From: Lolium rigidum
Taxonomy: Eukaryota > Streptophyta > Magnoliopsida > Poales > Poaceae
Direction of reading: 5' to 3'
Assembly (NCBI RefSeq): GCF_022539505.1
Contig: NC_061514.1
Coordinates: 220,743,837 to 220,807,836, forward strand
Length of the DNA: 64,000 bases
Made by a program: the position numbers and the translations under genes. Below the pieces are notes generated by a model, which did no database searches, was not told the DNA's origin, and was given only the letters and a program-made list of their open reading frames with translations. This document shows positions 1 to 13,477 of the stretch, in pieces (within the stretch, counting starts at the first letter, position 1; each line of letters starts with the position of its first letter).

Positions 1-387
1 AGGTCGGAAGGCCTTCCCAATCGGCAAGGTCACGCTGCCGGTAACCTTCGGCACACCTGTGAACTACCGCACCGAGCGGATATCCTTCGAGGTGGTCAAC
101 TTCCGCAGCCCATACCACTGCGTCTTCGGCCGCCAGACGTTCGCCAGGTTCATGCCCACGCCTCACTACGCCTACAACATGATGAAGATGCCCGGGCCGC
201 ACGGCATCATCACCGTCCATGGCGACCCGGACCTAGCCGTGGAGTGCGAGGACAACGGCGCCAAGCTCGCCGATGCCGTCATCGCCGAGGAACGCAACAA
301 CACCGTCGAGCTCGACAAATACCCAGTCGACCACAACGAACCCGCCATCCTCGAGAAGCCGACTGAGCTCGACTCGTCCGCAGCAAC
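1..387 (+). pseudogene. Element D: Ty3/Gypsy (Tat-type) polyprotein fragment, protease-RT linker
   Basis: An open frame runs in from the left edge (codons from base 2) and reads through to the insertion of solo LTR E at 388. The stretch around 95-200 encodes a YHCVFGRQTFARFM block followed by PHYAYNMMKMPGPHGI, which matches the conserved segment between protease and reverse transcriptase in Tat-type Gypsy polyproteins. The last five bases (383-387, GCAAC) are the left copy of the target duplication made by LTR E. The same frame resumes at 52175, so this is the front half of a gene whose other half lies 51.8 kb away. The end of this ORF beyond 387 is LTR sequence, not gene. Family assignment is from motifs; membership in Tat rather than a sister lineage is moderately sure. 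Confidence 0.85.
383..387. repeat. Left target-site duplication GCAAC of solo LTR E
   Basis: GCAAC directly precedes the TG of the LTR at 388 and is repeated at 52175-52179 directly after the LTR terminal CA. The match is perfect, and removing one copy restores the reading frame of the host polyprotein. Confidence 0.93.
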
Positions 388-3300
388 TGTGGGGCCCCGG
401 ACTAGCTGTCTGAAACACCCGTTATGCATACACATTCACGATCCCATGATCAGTGTGTCGTGAAAGCATAATCGAACTTGTATCAAATACATCATCCATT
501 ATAGTACCGAATAAAAAGATTACAACAGGTCACATGACCAATACTTACATAAGAGTTGTAATGGCAGGAGATCAACAATAACACAGCGGGAATACCTCAG
601 ACGAAAGCGTTCGCATGGCCCAAGTCATGCCATAACCCTACAGGCAACTGACTGGCAAGACGTTCCTAGCTCGCATAGACGTAGTCAACTTCTTCTTCAT
701 CTGTCGAACTCCACCAACTCTGGCCAAGTAAATAGCCAGGGACAAAGCCATGAGTACATTATGAATTGTACTCGCAAACCACCTTAGAGAGAAGTAAAGG
801 ATATGCATAATTGGCAGTAGCAAGGATCAGACACTATACTAGGGCGACAAGAAGCGAGAGGTAGTTCCTCTCGAGAGTATGACATCTATATACCTTTGTT
901 GAAAAACCTTTTTCAAAACAAGTTTATTTTAAGACTAATAGGTAAGGAAGACCCATTTTCTTTTCCGGCCATCGGAATGACCAAAACAATTTCAACTTTC
1001 CACCGTACCTCCTAGGTACATCTCCACCAGTCCCACTAGTATCTTTCAGTACCTCCCAGGTATATTTACAAAACCTGTTTGTGTTTCATAAAAACCACAC
1101 TTGGGCAGGGCAACCCCATTCCAAGGTTTTCCAGAAAAACCTTTTTGGTTGAAAACAATTTTCACAAATATTTTTCCTGGGCTCCCAACCTATAGTCCAA
1201 TTTCTCTTTGAAAAGAGGCGACAATGGTGATAAGGTGGTAAGCACCATATCATTAACAGAGGTGTGATCAGTAGGTACCAACGAGGGCTGCACCCTAAGG
1301 TTGGATTAATAAAAACTCTGGGTGGCGCTAACCACCGACATAATAAATAAAAGACATGCACTTTATAAAACCTGCAATAATGCAAGAGAAAGATATATAG
1401 GATCAGATATGCATCAAGAGGTGGCTTGCCTTTGTTGGCTATATGTCCCTGGACTTCATCTTCATGAATCATCAGCTGTTTCTTCCTCTTCGAAATCCTC
1501 ACCAAGATCCTCTCCTTCTCCGATAGCGTTCGCATTCTAATGTCGCAAAAGAAAAGGGAGAACAATAAACACATGGCCATAGCATCAACCACTCATACAA
1601 AATCAGTATCAAACCACTCAATCAAAGGCACTAAACACACAAAATGAATAGCACATAGGGCCAGATGGTCATTTTAAAAGGGGCTGATTTTACCGCTACT
1701 CGAAAAGGCCTTAACATAACAACTATAAGTTAAAAAGGCTCTAGCTCACACCAAGATATAATCCACACTAATACTGGTACGTAATGAATCTTGTAAACCA
1801 CCAGAAAGGGTCTGGTGCCAAACTACATTACAAAACATTTTAAACAAAAACAACCCAATTGCCCTATGGGTAAAATAAGCACCAGCATCAATTTAACCAA
1901 CCACTCCATAATAATTCATACAAATTTTTGGTAAAATCACAGAGAGTAAAGCTTGATTTTATAAAGCTACAGAAATTGGATTCACTAAATTTGGGTTTTT
2001 AAAACAAAAGTTATGATTTTTATAAAACCAGAAATGACTTAGGGACCAATTAAATCGTCTAGATCTTTCTGTGAGTCACAAAAATACATGCAACATATCT
2101 ACTGGAAGCTACTAACATTTAGAACACACATGCATTTGAATCAAACACAAATAAGTTTTTAAATATTTCAAAACATTTTAATAATGCAGAAACTAAAGCA
2201 ATCCACTTTCAAGGAAAACAGAGATCAGAGCATAGCAAGCCAGTAACAAACATACCAACAGATAGATACTGAAAAATGTGATCCACCAAAATTGGTTTGG
2301 CATTTTTATGAGTTATAAAATAATTATCACAATATATATACTAAAAAGGTACCCTGCCTTGGTTGTAAAATCTCCAGAAATATAATATAGCTCAAAAAAT
2401 AATTTCCTCTGACTTGGTTATACCCTAACATGATATCTACCAGAGGCACTTGGTTTTGCTGCAAAAACATTTTTATTTTTCAAACCAAAATTCAGGAAAG
2501 AGCTTACTGGACAAATCTAGTTTTATCATTCAAGCAATATCTAGGAAACTCTTGCATGTGTGACCTATGCCAAAATAAAGTTAATGATTTCTACTTCACT
2601 GAAAAATTGGATTCACTCAGAAAGGTTTCACAAAACTCTCCCAATAATCAATATACTGTGACAACAACTTTTGAAAAGTTCATTTATCAGCACAAATATA
2701 CAACAGTAAATAACATGCAAGAAATTTTATGTGGTTATTATTTTGCAGGGGAGCAACCAGAATTTTGAATCACCAAATTTAGAGCAATAGAGAATATTCG
2801 GTGATTTAAAACCTATAGCAGATCTATCTGGACAATGAAATTTTCAGAAAAAGGAGGAAAAGAAACAGGCTGAAACAGCCTGGTTTCGCTGGATTCTCCA
2901 TGGGCCGGCCCAGCTGCGGCGGTGGATGCGCGGGACGAGCAGTTTTAATACGGCCCGTTGCGGGGCCTGCCTGCATGCATGCATGCGACGGCCAGGCCAC
3001 CAGCGGTCGATGGCTTTAGATCGGAGGGAGCCGGCGTTTTCTTCCTCGTCGAGCAAGGATGACGGCGACGGTTTTTCTCTAGCGATGCGAAGCGGACAGA
3101 GAGCTCACCGAGGGTGCGTAGAGGAGGCGCCGGTGATGGTCGCTGAGGTGTCAGGTGCCCAGGCTTCGATGGGGAGCTACGCCGCACCAGCTGCGGCGCC
3201 TTCTCGCTTCCGTACCGCGAGCACGTCGGCGGTAGCAACGGTCGACGGCGGCGCCTACAGATCACCAAACGGTAAAGCAAAACGAGCTTCAGAACGAGAA

Positions 3301-5735
3301 CAAAGGGGCGAGCTCAACAAGACAGAGAGGGAGAATAGTGGTGGCGTGTTTTCGACAGCAACCAACACCGGCCAGCATGGGTGCTTGACGGCAAGCACGG
3401 GCGATAGGGAGAGAGACGGGACTTCTCCGCTAGGCTGAGGACAGTGGAGTGGCGGGGGAGTCTGGTGGCGAAAGGGGAGTGCTTGAGGAGGCCTGGGGCA
3501 CTTATAACGTGTTGGACATGCCCACGGTGAACCGAGTGCACGCTCAGACATGGGGAGGGCGCGGCGGCTCTCTACTTGGCACGGTGAGCGGTGGAGGTAG
3601 ATCAGCCGCTTGCGAGGATGGTTTTGGAGCGGAGCTACTGTCCATAGCGCTTGGAAAGGCCAGGAGAGGACGGGTCACGTTGACCTGTCATGTGTTCGGT
3701 GAAATGACGCATCGAGGGCGACGTCCAGCATGGCGCGCAGAGGAATAGAGAGAGGCTGGCCTCGCACGAGAGGGATTTTGGGTCGGTGCTCCTCCGGTGT
3801 GCACGGTCGAACGCAACTGAGAGGGGTCATGGGGTTTCCAACGTCGACGTGTCCGGCGCGGCGTGCCAGGCGGGGGTGACCACGGAGTTGGCAGTCGTGG
3901 ACAAGTCACGGTGTGGAGTGGGTGGCCTCGGGAGCTAGCACACGACAGAGAGTAGTGTTAGGGCTACCTCATGGCGCGACCGAGGGGTCTGGTGTGGTCA
4001 ACTCAACGTTGTCCAAATTGTTGGTGTCCACCGGGAGAAAGTGGGAGAGAGAGGAGGGACTAGGGCTTTGCTAGGGGGAGGGCAGCACGGGTGTAGGTGT
4101 GCAGGAGGGTGCAGGTGACATGCTGTCCACAAGCTTGGCTTGGAGCGAGAGGGAGAGAGAGGTGCCACCACCTCATGCCATGGCATGGCATGCCCGGCCA
4201 TTTCCCATGGTGCCAAGCAAAATAGGACAAGAAATAGGTAGGGCCACCATGCATGTCGACCAGAGAGGGGTGGAGGGGATGGAAGTGTCAAGGTATGAGG
4301 CTGAGGTGATTAAATTAGAAAGAGAGGAAGGAATACGGCACACACATGTCATTGCATGACATGGCCGGCCACCACATCCAAGAGGCCATTGAGGTGTGCC
4401 AAAGTGATGGAGAAGAGGGAGGCCAATTAGATGGTGGTGATTTGGTGGAGTGGAGATGAAAGGAGAGGGAGATGTAGGTTTAGATCACTTTCTAAGTTGG
4501 AACACAAGTTTGCAATATTTCAATATAGCATGAGATGTTGGGTCAAGGAGAGGAGGTGGTGATGTTAAATAGATCAAAGAGATTCCTATATGGTGCACAA
4601 GAGTGGTTATTTAAAAAATAATAAAAAGGGCTCAAGCGATAAGTAATTTGGATCACTACCCATGGCTATGGAAATTTGAATTGAGATTTATTTGAAAAGT
4701 ATTTTGAAAATGTTGAGAGTATCTGGGTAGTACAATAATTTTAAAATGTTCTAGTTGCATTACTAGGCAAGGTAGGTTTTTTCAAATTTTAAAATAAGCA
4801 AGAAATGGCACAAGTACCATAACCTGCATTTTATCCAAAAAGAAAATAAAACCAAGAAGATAGTTCTATAGAAATTACTTTTAGGTGGAAAATAAGGTGA
4901 TATAAAATACCACACACATTTCCCATTTTATTTGAGAAAATAATTTGAAGAGCTTTGATAAAACTAGAAGTGGTTTTGCAGTGAGAAACTAGAGAAGAAA
5001 TTAAATATGGTATTGGAAATTTTATTTAAAAGAATGTAAGAATAAATTTTGGGGAAAATGACCTCAAGGGTAGATGATTACTACACAATGTAGCAATAAT
5101 TTGCAAACTTGGTTTTCTGAAGATTAAACTAGATAAAAGAAAAATGAAAGGTAAACGTGGAAGACGTGATCTAGAGCTAAAACTCTGGATAGGGCACAAG
5201 ATCAAGTTGGGAAAATGGGTTGCATGGTCCCTTGGGGACATGAAAGACGTTCGAGTTGTAGAGGGAGTTGCATAGATGAGATGCATGCCATGAGTCCACC
5301 TATAACAGGTGTGAGGGCTTAGGAAACAACTGCCAAAGTTTTGAAGATTTTAACAGTGCCAAAAACAGATTGTTGACTTGGCTTCAAAACCATCTAGGAT
5401 AAGTGGGTATATGCGTGACCTGATCCAAGGAAGAGGTATAGTTGGGAAGTTCCCATGACAAAGAAGTTCTAGGACCAAGTGCATTGTCTTATATGGCAAG
5501 GGGTAACTTAATCCAGAGGATTCAAAATGGAACTTGATAAAAGTTTTGGGACTTGGCCATATTTCTGAGGTCTTAGGGTTTTTGACTAGGGTATAAGGGA
5601 AGGATGTATTAAGGGGTAGATGATTCCACGCTTTGAATTAGGGACAATGTGAGTTAGAATACATCACAAGGAAGATCCAAGGTAGGTGCATTGACAATGC
5701 CACATGTGGAGGTATTTAAGTCAGAGGTGCAAACG
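388..5735 (-). repeat. Solo LTR E, 3' portion (left piece)
   Basis: Non-coding LTR sequence. AT-rich at about 470-2880 and 4500-5735, GC-rich at about 2880-4450. The longest open frame (2926-3438, 170 codons) has the low-complexity composition of GC-rich LTR DNA and no recognisable domain. I see no gene in this 5.3-kb stretch. Confidence 0.85.
5731..5735. repeat. Left target-site duplication of element C (AAACG)
   Basis: Precedes the LTR end at 5736; the partner at 51897-51901 is AAAGG, one mismatch. Confidence 0.7.
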
Positions 5736-8700
5736 TGTAAGCCCCAGGAGTAGGAAAACCCAGAGCGCGCAGGTACGAGGGGTTTATGTGCATGAGGTCA
5801 CTACAAAGGACCGTGAGGTCGCCTCGCATTCCCAAGTTTATGGGTAGGCCAAGCAACGGCTCGACACACCCATGCACACAACACCCACCTCATAGGCTCA
5901 CATCAGGCTTTCCAAGCCTGAGTGCTACACCTTCCTGTGCACTTCAAACATACACGCACGGTGCACAGGGTACAAGGGTGGAATACAGATTCTATATCAC
6001 AACATAACCATCTACGACACAAAAGATGGAAATAAAGTGTATATATAGCAATGCTCTACTGAGCAAGATCCAAATGACACGCAAAGGATACATGTCCTAT
6101 CAGTACATCATACATAGAGGTAGCAAATAGTCTGGGTACAGACAAGATCCAAATTGGACTAAGAGTCCTGAAGATAACCAAGAGGGATCCATAACCAACA
6201 AGCCACAGGCTGCTGCCTTAGGAGCGATCCTGCTACTCGACGAGGTCGTCGTCTGTGAACTCAATGAAGTAGCCTCCTGTGTACTGCTCATCATCTGTCG
6301 TACCTATTTGTCGAAAAGCGGGTTCCGGAAAAAGTGGGAGAAAAATGAGGGTAAGTACCAAATGACACGTACTTGCGAGACAAGACCAGCTATGCTTGTT
6401 GGTGGGCGGTGTAAACTTCGCCCGGCTATATGTGGAGTTTAGCGGCAGCAAAGCAACTAACCAATAGAGACACGCTACAACATTCGTCTATTAGAGAAGG
6501 TGAGAGAGCGCATAATCTAGCAGTTCTATACTCTGCAGTCAAAACCCAGCCAATGCGATCCCCCTTAGCCAAGAGGTACTAACAAGGCACTCACACAGTT
6601 GGCAATTTTATTTCCATATCCGTTGTAGTAGTGCTAACTTACTACGCAAGTAATTAGCAAGTTATTAGCGACAAGATTAGGTGTAAGTTGTTCTATGATC
6701 GAGTTAAACAACTCCAAGTCGTCCATAACATCGGACCCGGCTTTTCGAAAATATTTACCCTGCAGGGGTGCACCAATGTTACAATACACGCATGCTCGAA
6801 CCCGCTTAATTATGGCGGAGTCTCACAACAAGACCGTTCCCAGATCAACAATAATGCCTAGGGGGGCCACCCGACTAAGCTACCTGAAACGAAGTTCGAC
6901 CGTACTCCGATGCGGACTCAGGGTTTGCGTTAACGGCTAGGCGTGCAAACCACACGCTTCGCTAAACGTTCCGCGGGGTACAGTACAGAATATAAACACC
7001 CGAAGGCAACAGTAAGTAAGGCATGGCATACATGGCATACATGGCATAGGCAAGTAAAACCAAGGTTGTGGCCCCCTTTTCAACAGAATTGAGAAATGGT
7101 AATGGGTGATGGGGGGTCCCGATAAATCCTCCACGAGTGGTTAGCGCGCTCAGCCTTAGAACAGATAACAAGAACTCGGGTCCTAGGGGACACAAGCGAG
7201 ACAAAAATCCGATGCTTTCGCAAAGGGGCTCACCGATGCCTCTGCAATGTTATTATCCCTTACCAATTTTAGTTGTAGCAAAAGTTATCAACATCATTTT
7301 CAAAAGGTGGTACATGTGTCAACTTCCCCAACATCATCTCGAACACATCGAGATATCAACAAGACCCTAAAATCTCCTACGAGTCGCAAAGCTGGCAAAC
7401 AACAAGCATCAGGTAGGGCAAGGAGGTGGTAACTCGGATCATATAGGGTAACTGGTGGAATAGGACACATGACACAACAGAATCGCAACATAGGGGTAGC
7501 AATAGATTAAAAGAGCAAGCAAATGTAAAATAGGTGAAAGGGTGGGCTCGCCTGTCAGATCAGAGGTAGAAACACTGACACGATCCTCCTGGGGGTACTC
7601 GTACTCCTGCTCGTACTGCTCTGCGTCGGTGTCTACTCGAGAAGAACCAAATAGCACATACAAGGAGAGTAATAGCACAAATAAATACAAGTATGCAATG
7701 CGCAATATGATGCATGAGGTGCTAGGTTTTCATACATAGCAAAATTAAGTGGGGTGTTCAAAGTAGCATAGAAATAATGGAACACCCTCACATAACATTT
7801 AGTTCAAGTTTTGCAATTTTAATTTGATCGAACCAGAGATGATGTCAATGATGCATGGCATGATGATATTTGAAATCCTCACATTTTTCTACTGCATTTG
7901 GATATAAAGACTGCACTATTGAAAACCAATTTGAAAACTTGTCAAATTTTAGTTGTTCAAAAGTTTGAACAAGTTACAGATTTGGAAAGTTCATCGAATT
8001 CTGAACATAATGGATATAAATTTTGTAGAAATTGGATTAGTAAAAGTGCAATTTTAAAATATTTGAAAACTAGCCAGTGGGCTAGCTCTTCGGTTTTGAA
8101 AGGATACGGGACTCAGCCAAGGTAAAGTGTACAGGCGGTTAACTGAATTTTTCGACAGCAAAAACTGAAGAAGTGACAGCTGCGTTTGCTGTAGATGGTT
8201 TTCTGCACGCATTTTAAAGCGACGAAGGAGACGAAACTGGGCAGATCTAGTCGAGACTCTAGTTTAGTTGAGCAAGAGGGTGGTACCAAGATTTGAATGG
8301 AGGTGGTTTGGGTGGTTTTGGTGCACCGTGGCGATGGCGAGGCTCGCCGGAAGTGGAGCCCGTGTCGCGGCGTGGATCGGCTGAAAAACAGCAACTTCAC
8401 GGGTCGCATTTGCGTCGACGGTGGCGTCGTCTACAAGCGATGAAAAGGAGTGCTTCCAAAATGAAAGTTGTAGCCCTCCGTCTCAGCTTTCCAATAGTGT
8501 GAATAACGCGTGCTGGCGTGGCCTGTGCGGGCGGTGAGATGCGTCGAAAGATGGCACCGCGAAGCAGCAAAAACTGGACGATTTATCAACTCGTTTTCGT
8601 TTCGATTTCGAATCCTACTACGTTTCTTCCTCGGATCTGATAGCATGACATGCAGGGGAGGTGTAGGAGGTGTGGTGCTTCTCACCCTGGGGTGGCAGAC

Positions 8701-9130
8701 AATGACTAGGAAGCGGCGGAGGAGCTGCCGGCGTCGAGGAAGAAGGGTGGCCGGGAGGTAGAAGACGGTGTCGGTGACGAAAACGAGCTGGCCTTGGTGC
8801 TTCGTGTCCCGAGAAGATGAAGTTGAGAAAGAGGAGGTCGTGGGACTCCATTCCATGCCTCAGGTAGCGTCGACGGTGGCCATGGTGATGGTGGCGGTCG
8901 ACGGCGAGCTATTTCCTCTCCGTAGGTTTTTCTTCTTCACGGGGATATGGAGGAGATGATCAGAAAAGGGTGCGGCGGCTGGATCTGGGGAGGAATCTAG
9001 GTTAGGGTTTGAGCTGGGGAGCACTCGGTTAAAAGGGAGGAGGAGCGGAGCAGGTAGCCGTCAAGGTGAGACGACGGCGTCGCTGTGCTCGTTCCCAGAA
9101 AAAGGTAGAGGAGGGTGACGTTGACGGAAA

Positions 9131-9839
9131 ATTCAAGAAGAGTGGCAAGAAAGCTGCCATGCCTCCTGTGAAACCTAAGACTGGCCCTAAGCCTGATGCT
9201 GAGTGCTATTACTGCAAGGAGAAGGGACACTGGAAGCGTAATTGCTCCAAGTATTTGGCGGATCTGAAGAGCGGCCTTGTCAAGAAGAAGAAAGAAGGTA
9301 TATCTGATATACATGTTATAGATGTTTATCTTACTGGTTCTCGTACTAGTACCTGGGTATTTGATACTGGTTCGGTTGCTCATATTTGCAACTCGAAACA
9401 GGAACTAAAGAATAAACGAAGACTATTGAAGGATGAAGTGAGGATGCGCGTTGGAAATGGATCCAAAGTCGATGTGATCGCTGTCGGCACACTTCCTCTA
9501 CATCTACCTTCGGGATTAGTTTTAAGCCTCAATAATTGTTATTTTGTACCCGCGTTGAGCATGAACATTATATCTGGATCTTGTTTAATGCAAGACGGTT
9601 ATTCATTCAAGTCTGAGAATAATGGTTGTTCTATTTTTATGAATAATATCTTTTATGGTCGAGCACCAGAAAAGAATGGCTTATTTCTGTTAGATCTCGA
9701 TAGTAGTGATACACATATACATAACATTGATGCTAAGCGAATTAAATTGAATGATAATTCTACTTATATGTGGCACTCGTCGTCTTGGTCATATTGGAGT
9801 GAAACGCATGAAGAAACTCCATACCGATGGATTACTTGA
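9131..9839 (+). pseudogene. Copia gag C-terminus and protease (5'-truncated)
   Basis: The frame enters from unrelated LTR sequence at about 9131. A CCHC zinc knuckle, CYYCKEKGHWKRNC (9204-9245), which binds RNA in the nucleocapsid domain of Gag, is followed by the aspartic protease core WVFDTGSVAHICNS (catalytic Asp near 9363). The protease would cleave the polyprotein in the virus-like particle. The frame is lost near 9775, where the integrase N-terminal segment switches by one frame to the ORF starting at 9751. The ORF's apparent start at 9066 lies in host LTR sequence and is an accident of the junction. Non-functional: no N-terminal gag, and frameshifted. Confidence 0.88.
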
Positions 9840-11313
9840 ATCACTTGACTTTGAGTCACTTGATAGATGTGAAGCATGTCTAATGGGAAAAATGACTAAG
9901 ACTCCATTCTCTGGTATTATGGAGCGAGCTACTGACTTATTGGAAATCATACATACCGATGTGTGCGGACCAATGAGTGTAGCATCGCGCGGTGGTTATC
10001 GTTATGTTCTAACCTTCACAGATGATCTGAGTAGATATGGGTATATCTATTTCATGAAACATAAATCCGAAACTTTCGAGAAGTTTAAGGAATTCCAAAG
10101 TGAAGTAGAAAATCAACGTAACAAGAAGATTAAATTTCTACGATCTGATCGCGGAGGAGAATATCTGAGTTATGAGTTTGGCATGCATTTAAAGAAATGC
10201 GGAATACTTTCACAATTGACACCACCGGGAACACCTCAACAAAACGGTGTGTCCGAACGTCGTAATCGAACTCTCTTAGATATGGTTCGTTCTATGATGT
10301 CTCTTACTGATTTGCCTTTATCATTTTGGAGTTATGCATTAGAGACAGCCGCATTCACTTTAAATACAGCACCATCAAAATCCGTTGAAACGACACCGTA
10401 TGAATTATGGTTTAATAAGAAACCTAAGCTGTCATTCCTTAAAGTTTGGGGTTGCGAAGCCTATGTAAAAAAGTTACAACCGGACAAGCTAGAACCCAAA
10501 GCGGAGAAATGTGTCTTCATAGGTTACCCTAAGGAAACTATAGGGTACACTTTCTATCACAGATCCGAAGGAAAAATCTTTGTTGCTAAGAACGGAACCT
10601 TTCTTGAGAAAGAACTTCTCAGTAAAGAAGTGACTGGAAGAAAAGTAGAACTCGATGAGATTGATGAATCTTCACTTGTTGATCAGAGTAGCGCTGTACC
10701 GGAAGTTGTTCCTGTGCCACCTACACCGGCAACAAAGGAAGCTAATGATAATGATCATGAAACTTCTAATGAGATAGCTACTGAACCTCGCAGATCGACA
10801 AGGGAACGTGCCACTCCTGATTGGTATGATCCTTGTCTAAATGTCATGATTGTGGACAACAATGATGAAGACCCTGTGACGTATAAAGAAGCGATGATGA
10901 GCCCAGATTCCAACAAATGGCAAGAAGCCATGAAATCCGAAATGGGATCCATGTATGATAACAAAGTGTGGACTTTGGTAGACTTACCTGATAGCGGCAA
11001 GGCTGTCGAGAATAAATGGATCTTCAAAAGAAAAACAGATGCTAATGGTAATATTACTGTCTACAAATCTCGACTTGTCGCAAAGGGTTTCCGACAAATT
11101 CAAGGTGTTGACTACAATGAGACTTTCTCACATGTAGAGAAGCTAAAATCTGTGAGGATTTTGTTAGCAATAGCTGCATTTTTCGATTATGAGATTTGGC
11201 AGATGGATGTCAAAACAGCGTTCCTTAATGGAGACGTTGAGGAAGAGTGGTATATGGTACAACCCAAAGGTTTTTTCGATCCTAAAAATGCTGACAAATT
11301 ATGCAAACTTTAG
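9751..11313 (+). pseudogene. Copia integrase and N-terminal reverse transcriptase
   Basis: Begins with the end of the GAG-pre-integrase segment (RRLGHIGVKRM) and a CxxC zinc-binding pair (CEACLMGK). The integrase core follows, with Asp in HTDVCGP (about 9955), Asp in RSDRGGEY and Glu in NGVSERRNRTL: the DDE triad that joins cDNA to host DNA. A hydrophilic linker leads into the RT domain (WQEAMKSEM, ENKWIFKRK, SRLVAKGF, QMDVKTAFLNG). It stops at a TAG (11311-11313) within the motif before SIYGLKQA, where related elements carry Gln. Downstream RT sequence continues in the same frame for about 80 bp and then shifts. Pseudogene. Confidence 0.92.
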
Positions 11314-11926
11314 CGTTCAATTTATGGACTGAAGCAAGCATCGAGAAGTTGGAACCGACGCTTTGATAAGGTGATCAAAGACTTCGGGTTTATACAGTGT
11401 CATGGAGAGGCCTCGTATTTACAAGAAAGTGAGTGGGAGCTCTGTAGCATTCCTGATATTATATGTAGATGACATATTATTGATTGGGAATGATATAGAA
11501 CTATTAAGCAGTGTAAAAGTTTATTTGAATAATATTTTTTCAATGAAAGACCTTGGTGAAGCATCATATATATTAGGCATCAAGATTTATAGAGATAGAT
11601 CAAGACGTCTAATAGGGCTATCACAAAGTACATACCTGGACAAGATTCTAAAGAAGTTTAGAATGGACGAAAGTAAGAAAGGATTCTTACCTATGTTACC
11701 AGGCAAGGTCTTGAGTAAGACTCAAGGTCCGGCTACGGCAGAAGAAAGAGAAAGGATGAGTCAGATCCCCTATGCTTCGGCAGTAGGCTCTATCATGTAT
11801 GCCATGCTATGTACTAGACCGGATATAGCACATGCTGTTAGTTTGACTAGCAGATATCAAAGTGATCCAGGAATGGAACACTCGGACAGCGGTCAAGAAT
11901 ATCCTGAAGTACTTGAAAAGAACTAA
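11314..11926 (+). pseudogene. Copia reverse transcriptase, C-terminal half
   Basis: Conserved RT sequence reads through 11314-11390 (SIYGLKQASRSWNRRF) and then changes frame near 11395. From 11402 it gives FLILYVDDILLIGND with the YVDD active-site motif (about 11461-11473), then MKDLGEASYILGI and the RPDIAHAVSLTSRY region. The frame is lost again near 11870, where RNase H continues in another frame. The polymerase active site is present in sequence but could not be made from this copy. Confidence 0.88.
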
Positions 11927-12446
11927 GGATATGTTTCTTTGTTATGTAGGTGACCAAGAGCTCGTTGTAACCAGTTACACCGATGCAAGTTGGAACACTG
12001 ATCCTGATGACTCTAAGTCACAATCTGGGTACGTGTTTATATTGAATGGTGCTGCAGTAAGCTGGGCAAGCTCGAAGCAATGCACGGTGGCGAAGTCTTC
12101 AACAGAATCGGAGTACATAGCGGCTTCAGAGGCTTCATCAGAAGCGGTATGGATGAAGAGGTTCATTGTAGAGCTCGGTGTGGTTCCTAGTGCATTGGAC
12201 CCACTAGTCATCTACTGTGACAACATGGGTGTCATCGCCAATGCACAAGAACCAAGGTCACACAAGAGGCTGAAGCATATCAAGCTGCGTTATCATTCGA
12301 TTCGCGAGTACATCGAAGATGGAGAAGTAAAGATTTGCAAAGTACGCACTGATCTGAATGTAGCAGATCCGTTGACTAAAGCTCTCCCTAGGGCAAAGCA
12401 TGAGCAACACCAGAATGCCATGGGTGTTACGTACCTTACAATGTAA
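11862..12446 (+). pseudogene. Copia RNase H domain
   Basis: The frame gives the end of the RT connection (ILKYLKRTKDMFLCY) followed by the Ty1/Copia RNase H with its acidic residues: Asp in SYTDASWNTD, Glu in SSTESEYIAASEA and Asp in IYCDNMGVIANA. It ends HQNAMGVTYLTM at a stop 34 bp before the LTR, the usual place. RNase H degrades the RNA strand during reverse transcription. This last stretch of pol is intact, but it is cut off from the rest by the frameshift near 11870. Confidence 0.9.
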
Positions 12447-12467
12447 TCTAGATTATTGACTCTAGTG

Positions 12468-12478
12468 CAAGTGGGAGA
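12468..12478 (+). promoter_or_regulatory. Copia polypurine tract
   Basis: CAAGTGGGAGA lies directly 5' of the 3' LTR start (TGTTGGAGAT at 12480); this is the plus-strand primer position of Angela/BARE elements. Confidence 0.8.
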
Positions 12479-13459
12479 CTGTTGGAGATATGCCCAAGAG
12501 GCAATAATAAAAGTGGTTATTATATATCTTTATGTTTATGATAAATGTTTATATACCATGCTATAATTGTATTAACCGAAACATTGATACATGTGTGATA
12601 TGTAAACAACAATGAGTCCCTAGTAAGCCTCTTAACTAGCTTGTTGATTAATAGATGATTAGTTTCATAATCATGAACATTGGATGTTATTAATAACAAG
12701 GTTATATCATTATATGAATGATGTAATGGACACACCCAATTATGCGTAGCATAAGATCACGTCATTAAGTTATTTGCTATAAGCTTTCGATACATAGTTA
12801 CCTAGTCCTTTCAACCATGAGATCATGTAAATCACTTATACTGGAAAGGTACTTTGATTACATGAAACGCCACTGCGTAAATGGGTGGTTATAAAGGTGG
12901 GATTAAGTATCCGTAAAGTATGAGTTGAGGCATATGGATCAACAGTGGGATTTGACCATCCCGATGACGGATAGATATACTCTGGGCCCTCTCGGTGGAA
13001 TGTCGTCTAATGTCTTGCAAGCATATGAATAAGTTCATAAGAGACCACATACCACGGTACGAGTAAAGAGTACTTGTCAGGAGACGAGGTTGAACAAGGT
13101 ATAGAGTGATACCGATGATCAAACCTCGGACAAGTAAAATATCGCGTGACAAAGGGAATTGGTATCGTATGTGAATGTTTCATTCGATCACTAAGTCATC
13201 GTTGAATATGTGGGAGCCATTATGGATCTCCAGATCCCGCTATTGGTTATTGGTCGGAGAGAGTTCTCACCCAGGTCCACATAGTTCACGAACCGTAGGG
13301 TGACACACTTAAGGTTTGATGTTGTAATAGTAGAACTTGAAATATGGAATGGAGTTTGAAGTATTGTTCGAAGTCTCGGATGGGATCCCGGACATCACGA
13401 GGAGTTCCGGAATGGTCCGGAGAATAAGATTCATATATAGGAAGTCACTAGCAAAAGTG

Positions 13460-13477
13460 CCCGTGCGTTGCAACGGG
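13460..13477 (-). other. Helitron 3'-terminal hairpin
   Basis: CCCGTGCGTTGCAACGGG: five-base stem with an eight-base loop, eight bases inside the CTAG terminus. It is the presumed rolling-circle termination signal. Confidence 0.8.

Noticed and set aside
2926..3748. GC-rich open frames in solo LTR E as a captured gene
   Set aside because: The position and composition match the GC-rich central block of the other long LTRs here, and no protein similarity is recognisable.
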